This document shows, one piece after another, positions 43,001 to 55,000 of a stretch of 64,000 nt of DNA. The position numbers and the translations under genes were made by a program. This stretch comes from Pycnopodia helianthoides (Eukaryota > Echinodermata > Asteroidea > Forcipulatida > Asteriidae): positions 5,288,583 through 5,352,582 of the forward strand of contig CM063258.1 in assembly GCA_032158295.1 (NCBI GenBank), written 5' to 3'. Numbering within the stretch: the stretch's first letter is position 1; each line of letters opens with the position of its first letter. The notes beneath the pieces are model-generated. The model did not search any database. It saw nothing but the letters and a program-made list of their open reading frames with translations, and was not told the DNA's origin.

Positions 43001-46000
43001 GAAAAAACCAAAACATAACTTTTAGTGGTCAAACTGATATGAACATGTCAACTAATATCACAACTCTCATTCAACTAACCAGCTCCCAGGTCCACATGAT
43101 GCAGCTAGCCGATGAGTTGGATCTACAGACTTGCACACAAACCGAAACCGGCGCCCACTTCGCCCACTTTGCGGACGGGAGAAAGTTAGCATTTGAAACC
43201 GAGCCAGGCCATCCGTTATCTTCCCTGGGCAAAATGGACTACAATACCTTCATAACCAAGGTAAAAGGGTGCGGTGGGTGTAATTCTTTTGTATGCAGCA
43301 CACGTCGGCTATGGAGTCAACAGTTAAGGGATATAGGAAGAACAGCCTATCCCTTAACTGTTGACTCCATAGCCGACGTGTGCTGCAGAAAAAAAAAATC
43401 GCGCGCAGGGCATACACTTAATAATAATCAAACCAATGAGGTACGGTACCCATACCACACTATTGCAGTCATTTTGCGCGGGAAAAATATCCGCACTGCA
43501 AGTTCAAAAAGTCCATTGAAACAGCTTATTCTACAGCAGTTCCACTATCTCCCCTTTTATTATGATACGTTGCAATGCAACCTCATGTTTACGATGTTAA
43601 AGGCCCTGTACACTATTGGTAAGATCGAAAAACACAATGCTCACAGATTCACACATAACTTACATGATTTCAAGTTAGTAATGGTAGAAAGGGTTCCTTA
43701 AAATATTTCTGCCTAAAATGCTATCGTTTCTGAGAAACGAATAAAGCAATATTTTTTATCGAGCGCGATAATAAACTCGATGTTAGTGAAAAACAGAAAA
43801 CACATAAGGTCTCTTTTCACTATTTTCTCGTGACCTCGATGACCAACTGAGCTCAAATTTTCACAGGTTTGTTATTTCATGTATATGGTTAATCACACAA
43901 AACATGAACTTTGTTTGCGACTGTTTTGTCAGCTCTACCAATCATGTATAATACATTTAAATACATGTATTGCAACAGTGTCCATTCTTAGCATATAACA
44001 ACAACATTTCCAACTTGACACTGGCGATCACACAAGTATTTTTATTCGTGCCTTAGAAGTTGTTTTTCTTTCCCGATAATGACACCACAATAGTGAGTCG
44101 TGGAAACAATCATACTCACGTGTCAATCTATCTAGCTGATAGATAGAATTGTTGCACAGGACGGAAATCGATGTCAGAAATTCACATGAAAAATGAATCC
44201 TAAAGTCTTCCCCAGTCGAACAACTAAGGGAATAAAAGGGTAGTGACGCGGTCTTAACCGGCCGTTTAAAACCGGCAGGGTCGTGGCAGTGTGATAAAGG
44301 ACCGAGCCGAAGGCGAGGTCCTTTATCGCACGGCCACGGCCCTGCAAGGTTTTAAACGGCCGGTTAAGACCGAGTCACTACTCTTTTATTCCCATTCATA
44401 AATGCCCTTTTTGTTAAAAAGCGTAATATTGTTGGTAAATCTCAACTTTTCTGTTAACTTTCATTTCCTGTCACGTCCTCGAGCCCTGTTTCGCGAAGGA
44501 TATACATGCCACGCTCAACAGTTGTGCGTACGCGCGCGTCATAACACTAACATGTTTTTAGATTGAATACCATTATGTGTTGATTGCGTTTCGCGTAAAT
44601 TAGCGCCTGCGTATAAACTTGCGCGCCACAGGTGTGTTTAAACACTTCTAGCCGTGCATTATCATCCGTTTATAACCGGCCACGTGACACGCTCTCCACC
44701 AATCAGACTGGATAAACTCTCCGAGGTATTTATGAATGCTATTTAACACGTACAAAAAAAAGCCTCGGCAATAGACCTTATGCACATGACGTCATTTGAG
44801 TAGGGCGCCCTCGTCTAGAGGTCAAAAGAAGATTGCTCATTGGCTCATTCTCTGCGCCGCGCGTACAAAATGTGCTTTTTCCATTGTTTCGTCATCGTTT
44901 TACCTCTAAGATGGCGGCGTGATGACGTCAATGCATAAGGTCTATTGCAACTTGCGGCGTTTGTTACACGCGTCAATGTCCCCAATGTGAATAGACCCTT
45001 CCCATGAAATATGTAAATTACATTCACGCATGCGTACAGACGCTGCTGGTTGGCAAACGCCATAGAATTGTGCACTAGGCAGACGCACAAACGCGTGTGC
45101 GTCACGCCACCATCAGTCCCATGCAAAAAGGCGCGATGTTCACTCATTTTGCCAACCAGTAGGGAGAGTGCGCACGCGCGATGTACCATTTGCATATTTC
45201 ATGGGAAGGGTCTATTGCAAGCACGAGCCAATTTACGGACAAGCGCGTGTTTATTTTTTAAGTCAATGGGGAATTGCACTCGCATCTTTGACGAGGCAAC
45301 GGTCCCTAAAGGCATAACTATTTTTACAATTTTTTTCCACGATCGTTTAATGGCGCCGGTAATATGCGAATAGTAATAAGTGAAGAATCATTACAATGCT
45401 GTTGTTGCCTCGAGGCTTGATAATGGGCAAGACCTCTCTCTTGCCTCATTACGAAATGGAATGGGAATTTTTTTACTTTGAGTCAGGGGTGGGGGTGGAC
45501 ACGATTTAGCGTGATCCCGACGGCCGTTCCAGTTGGAGCCGTTCGTTTAAAAATAGGGGTTGCTCTTTACCGTAACGTCAGAAAAAGAAGAAAAAAATCG
45601 GGATACTAAGTTCAATTAACAAGAATGTAAGGGAAATTACGCATTGTTTAGTAAAAAAAGTCCAAAGACGCATCGTCCCAGCAAAAAAGTAGAGAAGCCA
45701 ACATAAATAAAAACAGTGATACGCCGGTGACTGCTTTTTTGGCGAGCAGCGAGTAGTACAATTACCATGGAGGTAGAAAAAAAGTAGTCACCCCTCCAGC
45801 AGTGCCAAAAAGACCCTCTAGCCTGAAAAAAACTTATCGTCCTACCCATGAATTTTTTCAACTTATGAGTAGTTATAAATGTAAATGTTCGAATAGAATG
45901 GTATCGCCCAAGAGTACTGGCAGCTCCACACACGCACAGTAGTAGTACTATACTATTACTAGTGACTCGCAATCCATCTATCGGCGGCCAGAAGAAGTGT

Positions 46001-49000
46001 GTGTGTATCGGTTGCTTGCATGCTCATGAATGAGACGAGTATCAACTTTGGTGGCGCACTTGTTGTCGTCGCGTCCACCCCCCCCCCCCGCTTTGAGTCA
46101 CATCAACTCAGAGCAGAAAGGACTTAGAAGACCAAGAAAGACCCAGTCAGCTCAGAGCAAGAAGGACTTAGAAGACCGAGAAAGACCCAGTCAGCTCAGA
46201 GCAAGAAGGACTTAGAAGACCAAGAAAGACCCAGTCAGCTCAGAGCAAGAAGGACTTAGAAGACCGAGAAAGACCCAGACAGCTCAGAGCAAGAAGGACT
46301 TAGAAGACCAAGAAAGACCCAGTCAGCTCAGAGCAGGAAGGACTTAGAAGACCGAGAAAGACCCAGTCAGCTCAGAGCAAGAAGGACTTAGAAGACCGAG
46401 AAAGACCCAGACAGCTCAGAGCAAGCAGGACTCGAAAGATCTGGAAAGACCCAGTCAACTATTTATCTTTATTTCTGATGAGATATGAGATCAATTGAAT
46501 GAAGCCTGGGCTAGATTGATGATATATTATGTATTCCTTGATTTGGAATACAAATATATCTAGCAACAACAAAAAACACAACAACAACAATCAGTAAATT
46601 TACATACAGAAATGCAAAAACAAGTGCTTAATTAAAAAAAACATATTGATTTCGGAGTAAATAATGAAATGTTGGTTTTATTTGTCGGTGTATTTAAAAA
46701 AAAAAATCTTGTATGCTGCAGACTCTGGTGCAGTACAGTGTGAATTTTGGTAGAAGTATGTTTAGCTCAAAATGGCAGAGAATGTGCCGGTGAACGCAAG
46801 TGGGAAAACAAAATCAGGGAACAAATCAGGGAACTTTTCAGTATTAATTGCAGAAGAATTTGTTGTTTTCTTGTTTGATGCATTACTAGGTTGAGAAGCT
46901 CCGCCTTGAAGTTTCCATTGAGAACCCCGAGGAATGCCCCCTGGCGTTAGAATGGGACTCTATCACCCTCGAGCAGTTTAGAAAACAACACATTTGGACT
47001 GCAGGTTTGTTCAACGACAATTCCTGGATAATTAAAGGGTAGGGGTGGGCGGTGTCTACGTGTTAATACATGTTAGTGGTTCCGGCTGCAATTTTTTTCC
47101 GTACCACACGCTGGCTATCGCGTACACGCATAAGGTAGAGGCGCTTTCCCGACCTCGTCCCCATGGTTTACTTTATTTCCAACCATGTTTACAATAGTAA
47201 ACCCTGGGAGGGAAACTCCTTACTCGGACCGTGATTGGACAAAACCACATGTTAACCTTTGTCAAAACAGCCGGCCGGCAACCAATGTACAATTAACAGG
47301 CTATTAAATTTGGTACCGGACCACGAGACCATGACGAAGATGTGAATTTCGAAAAGCAGCCAGACTAATCTAATTTGCATACGTATCCAAAATGTTTGGA
47401 TATGCAAAGGATCCAATACCAGGGTGAGAGAGCGGTCAACCTCGTACTGCTCGACACACCCTGGGGACGAGGTTGGCGCTTTCCCGGATCCCTTTACTGT
47501 TGACCCCGTAGCTCAAAAAGAAATTGCGTTCCGGCTGGGTTTGTTAGATATTGGTGTTGCTGTACGGGGATTTCGGTGGGGTAGTAATGTGGAAGTCTGG
47601 GTATGGCTATAGATTGTGAAAGTCACGCGCATACCGAAAACGAGAAAACAACTCGAACGAAGACTATGTTTTTCTTTGAATTCAAATCTTCTTTTTACAA
47701 AATTAAATTGATACAAAAATAAAAACACCCATAGTGAGTTGTTACAAATAAAATTGCAGTATTTATGTAATAACAATAAATTGTTCAAATTTAACAAAAT
47801 TGAAACAAAATTAAAACTTGGGACGAGGATGTTTTTTTTTAGAAACCCCATTTTGCCAATCACGTCCGAATTTGTGCGTCTATCACATAATTATGTTTAA
47901 AGATGACATGACCGTCAGTCGCGCAAAAATCTTAATTTTTAACAAGTAACCGGAAACGGAGGTCAAGTCTTATTCTCGGGCTTTCTTCGTTGTTTTGTTG
48001 AATGTTACTTTTATATTGTTTGTCAAGTAATGAACCACAAGGGAAACTGACTGGGTAAATTTCAAATAGTTTGGGGTTGAACGAAGAAAAATTTACTAGA
48101 TAGCTTAGTTGGTAGAGCGCCGGCACGTTAATCCGGAGGTCGTTATGGTTCAAATCCCGCTCTAGTCAATTGTTCTTTGTTCAACCCCAAACTGTTATAT
48201 TGTTTATCACTCCCCACCATGTATAATTTTCATTGCAATAAACTTCGTCAAACTAAAATAATTGACAAAACAAAATCCCGTTTACGCAAACCTCCGTATA
48301 TGGTTGGGACCACAATGGTCCCGGAAGTTCGAATACGCGCGAAACTTGGTCTATTGGGATACATGTGTATTTGTGGAATTTTGAGGTCTGCGTGTTGCTG
48401 CAGAAAAATTGGTTGGTTGGGATGTGGGATCTGGGTGTTACTGCACATACAATGGTTGCTGTGACTATGTGTTGCTTCACATATTTTTGGTGGGGTGTGG
48501 GGTGGAATTTGGGGGACTGGGGGTTGCTATAGAGAATTATGGTGGAATGGGATACGATGGTTGTGGTGTTGCTACATGAAATTTAGGTGAACTGAAGTTT
48601 CGACAATAAGTGAGGATGATGTTCCTTTCAGGGTTTTTAGTGTGTCGTGATGTAAGGTCGGTTGTTTTGGGTTTTGTTTTACCCCAAGTTTGATAGTTTC
48701 TTTTGTGTTCCACAATATTCTTGTTGCCCCCCTCTGTTTAGAATAATCTTTTTTATTTTTTTATTTTTTATTTTGTGTGATGCAGCTGCCCAGCAGTATT
48801 TCGATGCCAAGGTCAATATTGCATTCGGAGTTTCTCCTCGTCAGATGTCCACTCTGTTTTTCATGTTCGCGCTCAACAGTGCCGGGGGTTGGCACTCCCT
48901 ATTCCAGCGTGGGAGTGAGACCGTCAAAGAGTTCCGAATAAAGGTACGGTGGGTCATTTCGACTCATTGCATGATCAGAAGCCTTGCTAGGGGTCGCAGT

Positions 49001-52000
49001 TTTCACTCCGAAAGACCGTAAAACCACCGTTGCAAATACATAGCACTGTGCTAATTGTGTCACTCGATAACGTGCGAGGTCATCCGCACTGTATTACTGC
49101 CCATGCGAGCCGTCGGTTAGCCCGCAGATACACGTACGCAACCAGAGCGTGCCATAGCATTATGTATGCATGCAGGCAGTGTGCAAAACACATCAAGCAC
49201 ACACGCCAGCAAAAGGCACGCTAGCTCTGGCGGCCATTGGCGGCGCAAAGAACAAATAATAATGAAGACCAATACCCAAAGCCTTGGTCAGGTAGAGTCA
49301 AGACAATCAAGTTGAGTCACACTGAAGTATAATATGTGGCGTGTCGTGGCCGAGCGGTGTACGTGCCCGGACCCAAGCTCTGGTGTTGTCAGCGGCAGAG
49401 TGTGGGTTCGAATCCCGGTAATGACACGTGTGCACAATCGAGCAAGGCACTTAACCATATTTGCTTCGTTAAAAAGTTGGGAAGGTATAGTGCATTCTGC
49501 TCTACCAGCCAGTCTCCCAGTGGATGATACCCATGCCTATTCCTTATACGAACTGTGAAGGGGTAACCCTGTTTCAGCCTCAGGAGTAGGTGGCATTGTG
49601 CCAAGTTGACAAGTTGATTTGGGGTCGACAGCCCAAATCAGTTAAAGGAACATTACAGAATTGGTAATTGTGAAATATACTTTTGATCACAGATTTACAT
49701 AAAACTTACACGGTCTAATGATGATGATAGTAGAAAACATCCCTTGAAATATTTCTGTCTGAAATGCCATATTTGATGAGAAAGAATAAACTAATTTTCC
49801 GATTGGAGTTTATCGCTCAGTGAGCGTTTTATTCATTTGTTGAATCTATATGATTTCATGCAAATGTGTAATCGGTTTTTCACTATTTTCTCGTGACCCA
49901 GACGGCCGATCGATCTCAAACTTCTACAGGTTTGTCAGTTTATGTATATGGTGGATAACATAAAGTGATTACACTGCCAGCAACTGTTTTGTTAGCAAAA
50001 ACCAATTCTGTAATTTTTCTTTAAGAAGAGCCCTCACCTTGAAGTGGCCGTCCGGCCTTGTGAGTTAGGCTATTTTTCAATAAACAAATAAAACAAAATA
50101 CAAAAATATCAAGGTAATTGTGACCCTATACTTTAGTCACTGCTATCAAAATGAGTTATTTCAACTCAATTTGAGTCACCCATAACATTTAGGTATTAAT
50201 CACTTTCTAGGGCGGGACTCAGAGACTCTGTGAGATCATGGTAGACAAGATCAACCGCTCCTTTGTGAAGCTCGGTGACCCAGTTGTTGCAATCAACCAG
50301 AGGGACTCTGAGCTGGCAGACGTTCAAACCCTGAGCGGCAAGCATTTCCGCTCAGAGAGGGTCATTGTGGCTCTGCCGCCAAAGTTCGCAGGTAAGACTG
50401 GGCTTTTGGGGGCCGAAAGGTCTGACAACCAGTGCCTCTATAGATAGTTCCCAGTAGACGCCATCTTTACGGGCAAATTGCATTTTGGCTTGCAGGTGCT
50501 ACAAACGCTCAACTTACTAACGCGGCAGCGTTGTTCACTGACCAATCCTGCAATGAGTTTCGTGAAATGCGCGCGTGTTGCACGCCGTTCTCACACGAAA
50601 CGCACGACTGTTTGTTCTAAACTGATGGCCGATTTACGTCATACTGCAACCTATTATAGATTGGACTGGGCAAGTCTCGCCTATATTCGAACTTCTGGGA
50701 CCAAGTTTGGTCCTCAACCGTATCGAGTTTTACGTGTGCCTATTCTGTTTCTTTGAATTCTTTAGTTTAACATACTTTAGGCCTATGGCTATAAAAAAAA
50801 ATATACCATTTTGTTGGGAAAGTAAAACTTTCATAACAAATCAACGAAGAAAACTCCTGAATAAGACTTGACCTCCATTTCAGATTACTTGTAAACAATT
50901 AAGAATTTTGCGCAAACTGACGTTCATGTTGTCATTAAACCAATGGTCGCACAAATTCGGGCGTGATTGGCAAATGGGTTTTCAAAAAAAAAGCATCCTC
51001 GTCCAACGTTTTAATTTTGTTACAATGTTAATTTGGAGAACCCCACATCAGCTGCAGGGCGAGTGATTTATAGCAAGCCATGTTCAGTGGAAACTGGCAT
51101 ATTTCATAATGGCATCTGATGAAGAAGTTTTAAAAAATGTAATTAGCTAGTATTAAGTGCTACCACCATCTTCCATGTTACATAATGAATAATACGACAG
51201 ACTAAATCATCCAATTAAATAAGTCATAAGAAATTATTTGGAGGTTCGAGCAACTGGAGCTATGGTTTAATAACTTATAAACTCCCTATTTTTCTTAAAA
51301 TCTGTGACAATGTTTGAACCTGACAGGAAGGATTCACTATGCTCCACCGCTTCCAGCTGATCGAGATAGTCTCCTCCAAATGATGCATGCTGGAAATTCC
51401 CTGCAATTTGTCATCACCTATAAAGAGGTATATATGGTGGCCCTGAAGGGACATCGAACGAATATATTTACGTTAATACTTACGTAATATATTCGCGACA
51501 CGACAGTAATGCAAATCTTTACGTAAAATTTACGGAATATTTGCGATTATGACCAAATCGACAATATTACGTAATATCAACGTAAATATATATGTTCGAT
51601 GTCCCTTCAGGCCACCACAGTATATCATCGCGACAACCACCCCAACCACAACCACAACCACACAACCACAACCACACCAAACCACACCAACCACAAACCC
51701 ACCCACCCAACCCAACCACCCACAACCACAACCACAACCACAACCACACACACCACAACCACAACCACAACCACAACCACAACCACAACCACAACCACAA
51801 ACCACAACCACAACCACAACCACAACCACAACAACACAACAACCAACAACACAACCACAACCACAACCACAACCACAACCAACAACCACAACCAAACAAC
51901 CACAACCACAACCAAACAACCACAACCACAACCACAACCACAACACAACCACAACCCACAACCAACCCAACACCACAACACAACCAACAAACCACAACAC

Positions 52001-55000
52001 AACCAACAACCCCAACAACCACAACCACACCAAACCACAACCTCAACAACGACAACCATAACGGCGACTATACAACGAAGGCATTGAAGTCGAATATTTT
52101 GACTGACACAACATTTCCCCTTCAGAACGTACAGACCCATTTGTTGTTAATAATATCCAATGAAAGAGTATAAAACAAAATAACATTTTACACCATTTTA
52201 ACATTAGGTAAACCCCTCCGATGGCCTATCAGGTCTGCAACCAATAGACCGAAAACACACTTGAGTGGTGCTTTTAGCAAAAACAGGTAAAACCCTTGAT
52301 GTTTTACCCTCAGACAGACCCGATTGACATGGCCTACGATCCTTAGGCAGTGTGACTCATGGACTCCGAATCCCCAGTTAAAAAACACTCTCTCTTTATA
52401 GGGTAGTGTACAAAAGAAATTGCGGTTTCGCAGTATGTAAAAACATAATAATTTACAAAGACAATCGACAACATTTCTATATTATTATATTTATTTGTTT
52501 GCCAAATTATCTCCACAATGTCTGAAAAGGTTTTATAAGCTTTGGCCAAAGTATGAAAACAACATTGCCAAGGAGGTTTACACGTTCTCAGTGCGTCCGA
52601 AGACGGTTCAACAAACTTCTAAAGACCTTTTTTATTTCAAGTAAAAAAAGAAAAAGGGCCCGTTAGTAATAATAAGCCAAACAAATAAATCGTTGACTCT
52701 TTAAACTCCTAACCATAAAAGTTGGTCAATAATTCGAATATGGGACAATCTCAACAGAAGAGTTACACATGGGAAATTGCTAGTACAAATTATTCGTGAA
52801 AAATACACTTTGAGAGCCCGGTTCATACTTCCTGCGAATGCGAATACGAAGCGAATGTTGACGACACAAATTCGCAACGGATAATTCGCAGGGGTTGAGC
52901 TGTGCTCAACTCTTGCGAATATTCGCAGCGAAAACAGAGTTGTGACGTCAAATTCACGTCAAATTCGCTTCGCATTCGCATTCGCAGGAAGTATGAACCG
53001 GGCTTAACAACAATTTACATGTTTCTCGTCCCCACCCGCCTCCTTTTTGGCCGCCGCCTCCTTTTTTTCTTTTTTTTTAAAACTATTTACTATTTTATAA
53101 AAAAAGGGGGGGGGAAGAGAGGGGGAAAAAAAAACCCAAAACCCGAAGTTCCTTGGTTTATTTTTGCCTAATAATTTGTCCACCTTAAGTATTCTTTATT
53201 TAAACATCGCATGCGAAGAGTATTGAGTATGAGCCACAGATCAGTGTATGAGCCCGGCGTCTAATAATAATCTTCTACCTCAACCGTGATGTTCTCGATA
53301 TAAATAATATTGAACACAAGTACTGTACTGTGTACATTTCACTGTTTTTGAATATTGAAACTTGCGTAGCAAGTGGACTAAAATAATACAAGTCGTTTGT
53401 TTTGTCATACATTGCATCAATATACTCAAACAGCATAAAATCTGTGAATAAACCATAGGAATAGAACTCAGAGAATGCTATATTATCAATGCATGCGCGC
53501 TGCCATTTTAGCTGTATAGCAAATTCCAGCTTTCCCATTGGTTGATCTGGTTAATTTTGCCATACAGACCTGTCACATGATACTGATACTCTATGTCTAC
53601 AGTTGACATAGAGGGCGTGCACAGCAGACACAGACAGCAATCGAGCTCAGCCTTCTTTGTGTTCTACTTCTATGGAATAAACATACCTTGGCCGGCCATA
53701 TTTAGCATGGCGGCCATCTTGGATAGAATAGCAAACAAAATCGGAAAATAGTAAATAGTAATGCCCTGCCTCCTCCTCTTTTTGTAAAAGTCCGGAGGAG
53801 AAACAAGCTACTTTTTTTACTTGGCCTTATAATTAAGGTTAGTTACTGGATTGAACATAATGTTTTGGTAAGAATTATGTGTCTATTGGGGTTGGAATGC
53901 TCTTTCTCTTTTTGGTGCTTATATAAATTATCTCCTCCGTGGGTGAGGAAGAGTTTGCCTTGGAAATCCAGGGGGTAACCGTACGGATGCACTAATTGCC
54001 AGTGCATGGCTTCCAGTCTTTCTCGTGTTGAAGCTTTCTGTTGATTTATGTATGTGCACAATGTCAATGTCACATAACTCTAAACATGTTTTTAATTTGT
54101 TTTTTCGCCTAAAGCCCGGTTCATAGACTTCCTGCGAATGCGAATGCGAAGCGAATATTGACGTCACAACTCTGTTTTCGCTGCGAATTAATCGTTGCGA
54201 ATTTTTGCCGTCAACATTCGCTTCGCATTCGCGTTCGCAGGATGTATGAACCGGGCTTGAGTCATGTAAACATGATTAAAGCCCGGTTCATACTTCCTGC
54301 GAATGCGAATGCGAAGCGAATATTGACCCCACAACTCTGTTTTCGCTGCGAATTATTCGTTGCGAATTTTTGCCGTCAACATTCGCTTCGCATTCGCGTT
54401 CGCAGGATGTATGAACCGGGCTCGAGTCATGTAAACATGATTAAAGCCCGGTTCATACTTCCTGCGAATGCAAATGCGAAGCGAATATTGACGTCACAAC
54501 TCTGTTTTCGCTGCGAATTATTCGTTGCGAATTTTTTGCCGTCAACATTCGCTTCGCATTCGCATTCGCAGGATGTATGAACCGGGCTCGAGTCATGTAA
54601 ACATGATTTATACAATCCGTGGACACGTGGTTTGAGAGGAGACCATACCTTTAAGTGTACATCAGGTTGTACCTTTAACTTAGCAAGACCACACGATTGT
54701 TATAGTTGGAAAGAAAATAAACTTCAAAACCTTGGTCTAAAAGAAAATATTAGGTATTGGCGTTAAACTGAATAGGTCTTAGTCCCCACCCGCCTCCTTT
54801 TTGGCCGCCGCCTCCTTTTTTTTCTTTTTTTTTAAACTATTTACTATTTTATAAAAAAGGGGGGAAAAAGAGAGGAAAAAAACCCCCAAAAACCCGAAGT
54901 TCCTTGGTTTATTTTTGCCTAATAATTTGTCCACCTTAAGTATTCTTTATTTAAACATCGCATGCGAAGAGTATTGAGTATGAGCCACAGATCAGTGTAT

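Noticed and set aside
45637..45972. Minus-strand frame with signal-peptide-like start
   Set aside because: Hydrophobic start only; no domain, no splice context, inside a large intron of an opposite-strand gene.
49341..49427. Functional tRNA-Leu gene
   Set aside because: The anticodon loop lacks U33 and the head is fused to a SINE-like tail.
51530..52173. Six long open frames of 160-190 codons
   Set aside because: All lie in the (CCACAA)n tract and translate to Thr/His/Asn/Gln/Pro or Val/Trp/Cys/Gly repeats. The openness comes from base bias.
54158..54580. 140-codon repeat protein ([11 protein letters not shown] units)
   Set aside because: Encoded by tandem family F palindromes. The repeat arises from the element array, not from a gene.
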